A stretch of 64,000 nucleotides of DNA from Bacillota bacterium. GTDB lineage: Bacteria > Bacillota_I > Bacilli_A > RF39 > UBA660. The notes under the pieces are model-generated. The model made no database searches. It was not told the DNA's origin and saw nothing but the letters and a program-made list of their open reading frames with translations. A program made the position numbers and the translations under genes. The stretch spans positions 62,001-126,000 of the forward strand of contig SVAI01000001.1 in NCBI GenBank assembly GCA_015059495.1, written 5' to 3'. Below, one piece after another: positions 27,462 to 35,497 of this stretch (positions within the stretch are counted from its first letter, which is position 1; the number at the start of each line of letters is the position of its first letter).

Positions 27462-28778
27462 ATGAAAAAAGTATATGTTAATGAATTAAAAAATCATTTA
27501 GGAGAAGAAATATCCTTTAGTGGTTTTGTAGATGTAGTAAGAGATAAGAAATGGGTACAATTTGTTATTCTTAGAGATTCAACAGGTAAAGTACAAATGA
27601 CTGTTGAAAAGAGTGTAGAAGAAAATGCTTCAATGGTTGAATTAGTATCTTCTTTATCTCATGATAGTGTTATTAAAATTAACGCTAAAGTAGTAGAAAA
27701 TGAAGCAGTTAAATTAGGTGGACTAGAATTAGTTCCTACCTCAATTGAAGTAGTATCTAAAGCAGAAGAATTACCATTTGATTATAATAATTTAGACGGT
27801 GTTAATTTAGATACTAGATTAGACTATAGATGGTTAGATATTAGAAATGAAAAGAACATGCTAATTAGACAAGTAGAATCTTGTATGGTACAAGCTATGA
27901 GAAATTATTTATATGAAAATAATTTTACTGAAATTCATACACCAAAATTAATTGGAGCTGCATCAGAATCAGGATCTGAAGTATTTGAAGTTAAATACTT
28001 TGATAGAAAGGCTTACCTTGCTCAATCACCTCAATTTTATAAACAAATGGCTCTAGCATCAGGCTTAGATAAAGTGTTTGAGGTAGCACCTTGTTTTAGA
28101 GCAGAAAATTCAAATACTAACAGACATGCAACTGAATTTACTTCATTTGATTTAGAGTTTTCATATATTGATTCTTATGAAGATGTTATGTCTTTAGAAG
28201 AAGATCTTTTAATAGCAGGATTAACTAAAGTTAAGGAAAAATACGGAGATAAAATAACTGAAGTATTTGGAAAAGAAGTAATTATTCCAACTAAACCATT
28301 TCCAAGAATGGCAATAAAAGATTTATATAAAGAATTACATGATAGATATAATTTTGATATACCAAAAGAAGATGTTGGAGACATGAATGCTGAAGCAGAA
28401 AAATTGACATATAAACTTGCACAAGAAGTATACAATTCTGAATTTATGTTTATTGTTGATTATGCTGCAACTAAACGTCCTTTCTATCACATGAGAGATG
28501 AAAATGGTAAACTTCAAGGATATGATTTAATCTGGAGAGGAACAGAAATTACCTCTGGAGCACAAAGAGAACATAGATATGAAGAATTATGTAAAAATGC
28601 CCAAGAAAAAGGCTTAGGAGAAGATGTTAAATTCTATCTACAATTCTTTAAATATGGATGTCCTCCACATGGTGGATTTGCCATTGGTGTAGATAGATTA
28701 ACAATGTTATTATTAGGTATTCCTTCTGTAAAAGAAACACAATTCATATTCCGTGGTCCAAATAGATTAGAACCATAA
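27462..28778 (+). CDS. aspS: aspartyl-tRNA synthetase, archaeal-type (possible aspartate--tRNA(Asn) ligase)
   Basis: Class IIb synthetase of 438 residues. An OB anticodon-binding domain (1-105) precedes the catalytic core with motif 2 FRAENSNTNRHATEF, GTEITSGAQREHR and motif 3 GFAIGVDRLTML. It lacks the GAD insertion of ordinary bacterial AspRS (about 590 aa) and matches archaeal/eukaryal AspRS, often non-discriminating. A separate AsnRS lies in the same operon, so charging of tRNA-Asn may be redundant. Regulated by the upstream T-box whose specifier reads GAC. Confidence 0.88.
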   Translation: MKKVYVNELKNHLGEEISFSGFVDVVRDKKWVQFVILRDSTGKVQMTVEKSVEENASMVELVSSLSHDSVIKINAKVVENEAVKLGGLELVPTSIEVVSKAEELPFDYNNLDGVNLDTRLDYRWLDIRNEKNMLIRQVESCMVQAMRNYLYENNFTEIHTPKLIGAASESGSEVFEVKYFDRKAYLAQSPQFYKQMALASGLDKVFEVAPCFRAENSNTNRHATEFTSFDLEFSYIDSYEDVMSLEEDLLIAGLTKVKEKYGDKITEVFGKEVIIPTKPFPRMAIKDLYKELHDRYNFDIPKEDVGDMNAEAEKLTYKLAQEVYNSEFMFIVDYAATKRPFYHMRDENGKLQGYDLIWRGTEITSGAQREHRYEELCKNAQEKGLGEDVKFYLQFFKYGCPPHGGFAIGVDRLTMLLLGIPSVKETQFIFRGPNRLEP

Positions 28779-28800
28779 TAATAACTACGGGGGGTAAAAT

Positions 28801-29562
28801 ATGAATAAAAAAATATTAAATAAATATGATAAGTGCAACCATGTTTTGGTATATACAGGCGTATTTGAAAAAGATAACAATGTTATATATCGTTGTGGAT
28901 GTCCCAAATGTATGCTAGATGAAAGAGTATTAGATATACCCCTAGATTCATTAAGTAAGGAACAAACTAAACAAAGGGAGTATCTTATAAGTAAAAATAA
29001 TAATATACCAGGTTCTTATATACCTAAATCATGTTCGAATTTAAATGAATTAAATAAAGCGTACAAAGAATTTATAAGTACAAGAGACTATAATTATAGT
29101 GAAGAAGAAATAATAAATGAAATTACAAAACAAATAAGAATAATTGATACTATGAATTATGTTGAAGCAAGAGCAAACGACGAATATGAAAAAGTAAGAG
29201 AAGAACATTATAATTATTATGATAATTGCTGTCATTTAAAAGTAGTAACTGGAATAAGCAAAAAAACTGGTGAAATTAGATATGGATGTATAAAGTGTAT
29301 GCTAGATGAAAGATTCCTAGATTACCAAAGAGAATCATTAGATGGTTTTCAACAAATATTATATGATTATCTAGCATCCGATTCATTTAAAAAATATGGA
29401 AGAAAAATTGATTTATATGACCCATACCTAGGAGAATTACATACATATTATAAAAAATTGAATGTTCCAGAAACCTATAAGGGATATCAAATGGCAGAGG
29501 ATTCACTAACAAATCATATTTTAGTTAAATCAAGAAAAAAAGATAAAATGTATAAAAATTAA
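28801..29562 (+). CDS. duplicated zinc-ribbon-like protein, 253 aa
   Basis: No family recognised. The protein holds the same module twice: a Cys-x-His, a beta-hairpin, then CPKCMLDERVLD (about residues 13-47) and again CCHLKVVTG...CIKCMLDERFLD (about 142-175). KCMLDER is identical in both. Each half is followed by helical, Tyr-rich sequence. The modules look like zinc ribbons and could bind nucleic acid or protein. Location between aspS and asnS under a T-box suggests a link to translation, but this is inference. Confidence 0.65.
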   Translation: MNKKILNKYDKCNHVLVYTGVFEKDNNVIYRCGCPKCMLDERVLDIPLDSLSKEQTKQREYLISKNNNIPGSYIPKSCSNLNELNKAYKEFISTRDYNYSEEEIINEITKQIRIIDTMNYVEARANDEYEKVREEHYNYYDNCCHLKVVTGISKKTGEIRYGCIKCMLDERFLDYQRESLDGFQQILYDYLASDSFKKYGRKIDLYDPYLGELHTYYKKLNVPETYKGYQMAEDSLTNHILVKSRKKDKMYKN

Positions 29563-29578
29563 AGAAAGGAAGATTAAT

Positions 29579-30949
29579 ATGGATTTAATTGATGTATTTA
29601 AAACTAAAAAAATAGGAGATAAAGTTAAAGTTGAAGGATGGGTAAGAAACAATAGAGATCAAAAAGAATTTGGTTTTATTGATTTTTATGATGGAACTTC
29701 AATTAATACCTTACAAATAGTTTATACTAAAGACTTAGCTAACTTTGATGAAGTATCAAAAATATTAGTTGGTTCTGCAATATCTGCAGAAGGAACTTTA
29801 GTAGAATCTAATGGTAAACAAGCCTATGAATTAAAACCAGAAACTATTGAAGTTATCGGTGATTGTCCAGCAGACTATCCAATTCAACCAAAAAGACATA
29901 CAATGGAATTTTTAAGAAGCCAAGCATATCTTAGACCAAGAACAAAAACATTCCAAGCTGTATTTAAAATTAGAAGTGTAGCAGCATCTGCTATTCATGA
30001 GTATTTCCAATCTCATAACTATGTATATGTTCATACACCACTTTTAACAACAGCAGATTGTGAAGGTTCAGATCAAATGTTTAAAGTAACAACATTAGAT
30101 ATGAATAATGTTCCAAAAACTGAAGATGGTAAAGCTGATTTTTCTAAGGATTTATTTGGAAAACAAACTTACATAACTGGTTCAGGACAATTACATGGTG
30201 AAACATACGCTATGGCATTTAAAAAGATTTATACTTTTGGACCAACATTTAGAACTGAAAACTCAAACACTAAGACTCATGCAAACGAATTCTGGATGAT
30301 TGAACCAGAAATGGCTTTCATGCATTTAGATGAATTAATGAATGTTGAAGAAGAAATGTTAAAATCAGTTATTAAAACAGTATTAGATAGATGTATGGAT
30401 GAATTAACATTCTTAGACAACTTTGTACAAAAAGGTTTAATTGAAAAACTAAAGAAAGTTGTTGATAACGATTTTGTTAGAATCACTCATCATGATGCAA
30501 TTAAATTATTATTAGAATCTGGAGAAAAATGGGAATTTACTCCATCATATGATGATGATATTGCTAAAGAACATGAAAAGTGGATTACTGAACACTTTGG
30601 TGCACCAGTATTTATCTATAACTGGCCAAAAGACATCAAAGCATGGTACATGAAACTAAATGATGATGGTAAAACAGTTGCAGCTGTAGACCTTGAAGTA
30701 CCACTTTCAGGTGAACTAATGGGTGGATCTGAAAGAGAAGTTGATCTAGATAAATTAGAAGAACTTGTTAAGATTCATAACGTTGATAGAGAACAAATCG
30801 AATGGTATCTAAACCTAAGAAAATTTGGTGGATGCTATCACTCAGGATTTGGTATGGGATTTGAACGTTTAATCATGTACTTAACTGGTATTGAAAACAT
30901 AAGAGATGTTATTCCTTATCCAAGAACACCTGGATCATGTGAATACTAG
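29579..30949 (+). CDS. asnS: asparaginyl-tRNA synthetase
   Basis: Class IIb enzyme charging tRNA-Asn. OB-fold N-terminus (VEGWVRNNRDQKEFGFIDFYDG), the AsnRS-typical insertion after DQMFKVTTLD, motif 2 FRTENSNTKTHANEF, and motif 3 GFGMGFERLIMYLTG. 456 residues, full length. It lies 16 bases after the zinc-ribbon gene and is presumably in the Asp T-box operon. Its presence shows a direct route to Asn-tRNA. Confidence 0.95.
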   Translation: MDLIDVFKTKKIGDKVKVEGWVRNNRDQKEFGFIDFYDGTSINTLQIVYTKDLANFDEVSKILVGSAISAEGTLVESNGKQAYELKPETIEVIGDCPADYPIQPKRHTMEFLRSQAYLRPRTKTFQAVFKIRSVAASAIHEYFQSHNYVYVHTPLLTTADCEGSDQMFKVTTLDMNNVPKTEDGKADFSKDLFGKQTYITGSGQLHGETYAMAFKKIYTFGPTFRTENSNTKTHANEFWMIEPEMAFMHLDELMNVEEEMLKSVIKTVLDRCMDELTFLDNFVQKGLIEKLKKVVDNDFVRITHHDAIKLLLESGEKWEFTPSYDDDIAKEHEKWITEHFGAPVFIYNWPKDIKAWYMKLNDDGKTVAAVDLEVPLSGELMGGSEREVDLDKLEELVKIHNVDREQIEWYLNLRKFGGCYHSGFGMGFERLIMYLTGIENIRDVIPYPRTPGSCEY

Positions 30950-30963
30950 AATGGAAAGATTAT

Positions 30964-31362
30964 ATGAGTGCAAATAATATTCAAAATGAAGATAAAAAAT
31001 TAGTAAACGATATAGCAATACAAGTATTAGAATTATTAACCAATGGTTATTCTAAAGAACAAATATTTGATTACTTTGTAAATGAATTAGAAAAATATAA
31101 TATAGATATTGAAAAAAATCAACTTGGCAAATTAATAGCAACAATCACTGTTACATTAAGTGATGCCATAGACAAAGTTAATTTAGAATCTATTGGACTT
31201 GAACTTAAAAAAGTTATGAAACAAATGCTTAAAGAAGAGGCTGAGAGAAAATACTATTCTTACATTGGAAAAGATGGAAAAGACTATTACACAAAAGACG
31301 CATTAGACTTTGCCAATCAAGAATACATGGATAGAATGTATAGTAGTCAAAGAAGATTATAA
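30964..31362 (+). CDS. hypothetical helical protein, 132 aa
   Basis: Unrecognised soluble helical protein: an N-terminal region with VLELLTNGYSKEQIFDYFVNEL, a hydrophobic middle, and a charged Tyr-rich end (KYYSYIGKDGKDYYTKDALDFA). It starts 14 bases after asnS and is followed by a terminator, so it is the last gene of the T-box operon. Confidence 0.65.
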   Translation: MSANNIQNEDKKLVNDIAIQVLELLTNGYSKEQIFDYFVNELEKYNIDIEKNQLGKLIATITVTLSDAIDKVNLESIGLELKKVMKQMLKEEAERKYYSYIGKDGKDYYTKDALDFANQEYMDRMYSSQRRL

Positions 31363-31365
31363 ATA

Positions 31366-31391
31366 AAAAACTGCATAGGTGCAGTTTTTTT
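31366..31391 (+). terminator. terminator of the aspS-asnS operon
   Basis: AAACTGCA, loop TAGG, TGCAGTTT and T-run. Confidence 0.85.
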
Positions 31392-31432
31392 ATTTATAAT
31401 ATATGATATAATTTATTTTGGTGATTTAACTC

Positions 31433-32065
31433 ATGCAAAAAGTATTCTTATATTTATATCCAATAAAAGAGTTTATGAAATTTTTTCAATTTAGAAACGA
31501 TAAATTATATGATGAATTAAATCTTCCTAGACCTCTGCCAATATTAAATGAAGCAATTGATAAAAGATATAGAAAAAATGGATATCAAATAATATATGCT
31601 TTATATCCAGATAGGGAATTATATGGAATAGAAAAACATGATGACGATAAAATAATATATACTGACATTACTTTTGATGAAGCAAGTGCAATTGATGAAA
31701 GAGGAAATGAAAAGAAAGACTTTATTCCTAAATATCCTAATGAAAAGATGTTGATTGAACAACTAGGAGATATAGATGAATTGATAGTTGGTGGTTTTCA
31801 TGCATTAGATTGTGTTAAAAGACTCGGGGAAACTGCGTTACAATGTAATATAAATACACTTGTTGATTTAGACTTAACAGATTTATTTTTTACCTTATAT
31901 AAAGAAAAAGATTATTTTGAAATTGAAAACTATAACCCACAAAGATTTAAAGAATATATGATCAATAGAAAAGGAAATAAATTCACTCAAGTACAAGAAT
32001 CAATTTTTAATAATAATTATTCTAGTCCAATATATGGATTTACATCACATAATAGAAATAGATAA
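31433..32065 (+). CDS. hypothetical protein, 210 aa
   Basis: No family recognised. A soluble protein with no signal or membrane helix; it carries a hydrophobic strand-helix IDELIVGGFHALDCVKRLGE near residue 120-140 and a Tyr/Asn-rich C-terminus. It is a single-gene unit: a TATAAT-like box upstream (about 31408-31413) and a terminator downstream. The start has only a weak ggtga site. Confidence 0.6.
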   Translation: MQKVFLYLYPIKEFMKFFQFRNDKLYDELNLPRPLPILNEAIDKRYRKNGYQIIYALYPDRELYGIEKHDDDKIIYTDITFDEASAIDERGNEKKDFIPKYPNEKMLIEQLGDIDELIVGGFHALDCVKRLGETALQCNINTLVDLDLTDLFFTLYKEKDYFEIENYNPQRFKEYMINRKGNKFTQVQESIFNNNYSSPIYGFTSHNRNR

Positions 32066-32068
32066 CAT

Positions 32069-32099
32069 AAATCAAAAGATAATATTCTTTTGATTTTTT
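32069..32099 (+). terminator. rho-independent terminator
   Basis: AAATCAAAAG / CTTTTGATTT with T-run. Confidence 0.8.
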
Positions 32100-32101
32100 A
32101 A

Positions 32102-32130
32102 TTGAATTGAATTATGTATCTATGTATAAT
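32102..32130 (+). promoter_or_regulatory. recX promoter
   Basis: TTGAAT (32102-32107), 17 bases, TATAAT (32125-32130), 20 bases before the start. Confidence 0.6.
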
Positions 32131-32150
32131 GTACCTTAAGAGGTGATTAT

Positions 32151-32906
32151 ATGAAAATAGTTTCTTATGAGAAAAAAGGTATAGATAAATATAAAGTTAA
32201 ACTAGATAATGATGATGTTATTACTTTATATGATAATGTTATCTTAAATAATAATTTACTAATAACTAAAGAAATAGAGGATATAGATAAACTATTAAAA
32301 GAAAATGATTTCTATGAACTATATAATAAAACTATTAGATATCTAGGAACTAAACTTAGAACAAGAAAAGAAATATATAATCACTTTAAGATTAAATATG
32401 ATAGAGATACTTTAAATGAAGTACTAGATAGAATAACTAAAGAAGGATATCTAAATGATGATTTATATGTTAAATCTTATGTAGCAGATCAAGTTAATTT
32501 ATCTAATAATGGTTATTATAAAATATTAAGAGATTTAACTAATAAAGATATAGATGAATCTTTAATCAAAGAATATCTAGATGAAGTAGAGGATTCTATA
32601 TGGATAAATAAAATAACAAAACTAGCTGAAAAGAAAATTAAATCTAATACTAAATATTCTTCAAGTTATTTAAAAGAAAAAATATTATATGATTTAAATA
32701 CTCTAGGGTATGATAAGACTATGATATTAGATGTAATAAGTAATTATGATATTAAAGATGATGAAGATATCTTTAATAAGACTTATGAGAGTGTTTATAA
32801 TAAGCTATCTAAGAAGTACTCAGGTAATGAACTAAAAGTACAACTAATAAATAAATTAATGTCTAAAGGATTCAAATATAGTGAAATTAAAGATAAAATA
32901 AAATAA
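32151..32906 (+). CDS. recX: regulatory protein RecX
   Basis: RecX binds RecA filaments and limits their extension. 251 residues of helical repeats: LRTRKEIYNHFKIKY ... VLDRITKEGYLNDDLYVKSYV is the conserved RecX core, repeated less clearly twice more (LIKEYLDEV; SYLKEKILYDLNTLGYD). N-terminal 50 residues form a beta domain usual in Firmicutes members. The stop codon directly abuts the CIRCE element, so recX and hsp20 are packed without a separate terminator. Confidence 0.85.
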   Translation: MKIVSYEKKGIDKYKVKLDNDDVITLYDNVILNNNLLITKEIEDIDKLLKENDFYELYNKTIRYLGTKLRTRKEIYNHFKIKYDRDTLNEVLDRITKEGYLNDDLYVKSYVADQVNLSNNGYYKILRDLTNKDIDESLIKEYLDEVEDSIWINKITKLAEKKIKSNTKYSSSYLKEKILYDLNTLGYDKTMILDVISNYDIKDDEDIFNKTYESVYNKLSKKYSGNELKVQLINKLMSKGFKYSEIKDKIK

Positions 32907-32948
32907 TTAGCACTTGCACTTGACAAGTGCTAATTTTAGTGGTATAAC
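32907..32948 (+). promoter_or_regulatory. CIRCE-type HrcA operator overlapping the hsp20 promoter
   Basis: TTAGCACTT-N9-AAGTGCTAA (32907-32933) is a CIRCE inverted repeat with one symmetric change from the TTAGCACTC/GAGTGCTAA consensus. The -35 TTGACA (32920-32925) lies inside it; TATAAC (32943-32948) follows after 17 bases. HrcA binding would block polymerase directly. Confidence 0.88.
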
Positions 32949-32974
32949 GTAGGTATGAAAGGAAGAGATGAAAT

Positions 32975-33364
32975 ATGGATTTAATTCCAAGAAAATTTTA
33001 TTTAGATGACATTTTTGATGATTTTATGGTACCAGAAAGAAGTACACTAGGAAAATGTGATATTTACGAGAAGGACAATAAATACCACATCGAAATGGAT
33101 GTTCCTGGATTCAAGAAAGAAGATTTAAGAATTAACTTAGAAAACAATTATTTAACTATCAAAGCTGAAAAGAAAAATGAAGTTAAAGATGATTCTAAGA
33201 AATATATAAGAAGAGAAAGATCTTATTCAAAATTTGAAAGATCAATCTATTTAGGAGATGCTGATGAAGAACACATCAACGCTGAATATAAAGATGGTAT
33301 CTTAACAATCATCGTACCTAAAGAAGATGAAAAGAAATCTAAAAAATATATTGAAATAAAATAA
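32975..33364 (+). CDS. small heat shock protein Hsp20
   Basis: 129 residues with an alpha-crystallin domain (about 20-125): YHIEMDVPGFKKEDLRINLENNYLTIKAEK and the closing DGILTIIVPK, here read as separate motifs. ATP-independent holdase that keeps unfolded proteins soluble. The IXI-like tail is reduced (KKYIEIK). Controlled by the CIRCE/HrcA site just upstream. Its terminator is shared with the convergent gene. Confidence 0.93.
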   Translation: MDLIPRKFYLDDIFDDFMVPERSTLGKCDIYEKDNKYHIEMDVPGFKKEDLRINLENNYLTIKAEKKNEVKDDSKKYIRRERSYSKFERSIYLGDADEEHINAEYKDGILTIIVPKEDEKKSKKYIEIK

Positions 33365-33393
33365 AAAATAGTAGAGTAATCTACTATTTTTTT
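33363..33393. terminator. bidirectional terminator
   Basis: AATAGTAGA, loop GTAA, TCTACTATT, flanked by A- and T-runs; between hsp20 and the convergent 3D-domain gene. Confidence 0.8.
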
Positions 33394-34370
33394 AATGTTA
33401 ATTTCTTTGTCCAATTAACTGCTATATCTATTTGTCTAGGATTAGATTCAGAACTTTCACAATGATCACATACCATACCCATACCTAAAGAAGTATCTAT
33501 CATAGTTCCCTTAGGTAAAATATTAGTATCAGCAGCAACCATTACATAGTCTCCAAACATTCTAACACCATCTTCTCTAATATAGTATGGATATTCTTCT
33601 TCAGAGTATCCTAAATCTCTCATATATTTAACACAATTATCCATTCCAACATCACAAATAACATCAGCATCATAATATGTTTCGTAAGCACCACTTGGAC
33701 CATATTCAACAAACCCATCATATGAGTTTAATTCATTATCTTCATATTCACCATTTACAACAAAAGATGCTACATTATGACTATCAAATTCAACGGTATA
33801 TTCACCTTTAGATACTATACCTGTCGTAACAGAAGATACTATTTCATTAGGATAATCTACTTCTTGATTAACAACTATTGATTCCACAGTAGTTTCAACA
33901 GGCTTAGATATATAGTTTTTATCCTGTGTATTAGCGTGTAAACTAGGGTAGTGATTAATTGCTATAACCGCAGCACTAAAAGCGCTCATTAAAGCTAATT
34001 TAGCCATTCTAGCATCTATATTATATTGCTTTTGAATATTTTGTTCTATTAATCTGTTTTTCTCTTGGTTTTCTTTTATTATAATTAACAATTCTTTTAA
34101 AATACCTTCAATAGAAAAGTCAGCCTTATTTTGAAATTTATTAATATCTTCAAAAGTAACCATATGATTATTACTTACAAATACCATTGAATGACATTTC
34201 TTATTAGTATTAATATCTTTAACTATATTTTTAAAAGAATGATAATTAAATCCTTTAATATGTTCTAATTTGTTTAAAGCCTTACTTCCAGTATATTTAT
34301 TTAATGTATTATCTGACTTATAACAAGTAAGTTGGCCTTTTTTACCAATTGTGAATTTATATGAAATCAT
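33384..34370 (-). CDS. 3D (double-psi beta-barrel) domain protein with cytoplasmic N-terminus
   Basis: 328 residues. The N-terminal 120 residues look cytoplasmic and of unknown fold; a helix at about 127-145 (LALMSAFSAAVIAI) crosses the membrane; the external C-terminus contains MVAADTNILPKGTMIDTSLGMGMVCDHC and RQIDIAVNW, the 3D/DPBB pattern of YocH- and MltA-like cell-wall proteins with catalytic-type Asp residues. A wall-remodelling role is likely. A very strong aaggaggtg site precedes ATG. Confidence 0.7.
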   Translation of the reverse strand: MISYKFTIGKKGQLTCYKSDNTLNKYTGSKALNKLEHIKGFNYHSFKNIVKDINTNKKCHSMVFVSNNHMVTFEDINKFQNKADFSIEGILKELLIIIKENQEKNRLIEQNIQKQYNIDARMAKLALMSAFSAAVIAINHYPSLHANTQDKNYISKPVETTVESIVVNQEVDYPNEIVSSVTTGIVSKGEYTVEFDSHNVASFVVNGEYEDNELNSYDGFVEYGPSGAYETYYDADVICDVGMDNCVKYMRDLGYSEEEYPYYIREDGVRMFGDYVMVAADTNILPKGTMIDTSLGMGMVCDHCESSESNPRQIDIAVNWTKKLTLKK

Positions 34371-34565
34371 ATAAACACCTCCTTTATATATAAGTGAGTA
34401 TAATAACCCCTTTCATTAAAAAAAACAAAAACCTTGCATATTATAACAAATTTACTCCTAAAAGGCAAATTAGGCAAAAAAAGAACAACCTATTAAAGAT
34501 TGCTTATCAAGTTATAACATATTTTATAAAAATGTGTTAATATATTAACTGAAAAGAGGAATTAT

Positions 34566-35219
34566 ATGAAAAAATTAAATATTATATATGAAGATAAAGA
34601 ATTACTTGTAATAGATAAACCAAGTGGTCAACTAACTATTGGAACAGATAAAGATAAGTTTAACAGTCTATATCATGAAGTAAGAGAATACATAAGAAAA
34701 AAAAATCAAAAAGTATTTATTGTTAATCGCCTTGATAAAGATACATCAGGTATCGTAGTATTTGCTAAAAATGAGTCTTTAAAGAGTGTTTTACAAAACA
34801 ATTGGAATAATATTGCTAAAAGATATTATTATGCCATAGTAGAAGGCAAAACACCTAAAAAGAGTGATACCTTAAAAAACTATCTAGATGAATCTAAAAC
34901 TTTACAAGTATATGTAACTAATCAAACTAAAACATCTAAATTAGCTATATTAGACTATAAAGTAATAAATGAATTATCTAAATATACATTATTAGATATA
35001 AATATTAAAACAGGAAGAAAGAACCAAATAAGATGTCAATTAGATTATATAGGCAATCCAATAATCGGAGATAAAAAATACTCAAGTAAAGTTAATCCAA
35101 TTAATAGATTAGGTTTACATACATATAAAGTTATTTTAACTAATCCAATCAATCATAAAACCTATGAATTTATTGCAAAAACACCTAAATTATTTTTAGA
35201 TTATTTTTCAAAAAAATAA
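34566..35219 (+). CDS. RluA-family pseudouridine synthase
   Basis: 217 residues. The catalytic motif VNRLDKDTSGIVVFAKN (about 55-71) contains the nucleophilic Asp; KRYYYAIVEG and GRKNQIRCQL ... NPIIGDKKY complete the family pattern. No S4 domain at the N-terminus. It isomerises uridine in rRNA or tRNA; target not deducible. Monocistronic. Confidence 0.9.
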   Translation: MKKLNIIYEDKELLVIDKPSGQLTIGTDKDKFNSLYHEVREYIRKKNQKVFIVNRLDKDTSGIVVFAKNESLKSVLQNNWNNIAKRYYYAIVEGKTPKKSDTLKNYLDESKTLQVYVTNQTKTSKLAILDYKVINELSKYTLLDINIKTGRKNQIRCQLDYIGNPIIGDKKYSSKVNPINRLGLHTYKVILTNPINHKTYEFIAKTPKLFLDYFSKK

Positions 35220-35497
35220 AAAAGTGTAAATATCAAAAATGATATATTGTGAAAAAAATACAAAAAATTTTACAAACTATATTTTGATATAAAATCACAT
35301 AAACCCCGTAAATATGGGATGTAATGGGATTTTATATCTTTTTTTAATTTTTGAAAAAAATAAAAAAATTTACATTTTAAAAAAACTTGTCGTAAACAAA
35401 AAATAAAAAATTCACTTTTTTTCTCAAAAATATTGATAGGTAAAAAAAGGTATGTTATGCTTAACTTAACAGTAGAGGAAATAAAGGATGGTAGATT
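35220..35497 (+). promoter_or_regulatory. structured intergenic region before nrdD
   Basis: A long hairpin pairs GATATAAAATC (from 35286) with GATTTTATATC ending near 35340, encloses a small ACAT-AAA-CCC / GGG-ATGT hairpin, and is followed by seven Ts. It may be the terminator of the pseudouridine synthase gene or a regulatory RNA. Upstream, 35237-35252 and 35274-35289 each resemble half of an NrdR box but spacing is off. The nrdD promoter is probably TTGATA (35433-35438), 17 bases, TATGCT (35456-35461). Confidence 0.5.

Noticed and set aside
35237..35289. Pair of NrdR boxes controlling nrdD
   Set aside because: Each site matches only on one half and start-to-start spacing is 37 bases rather than the usual 31-32, so I do not annotate them as functional.
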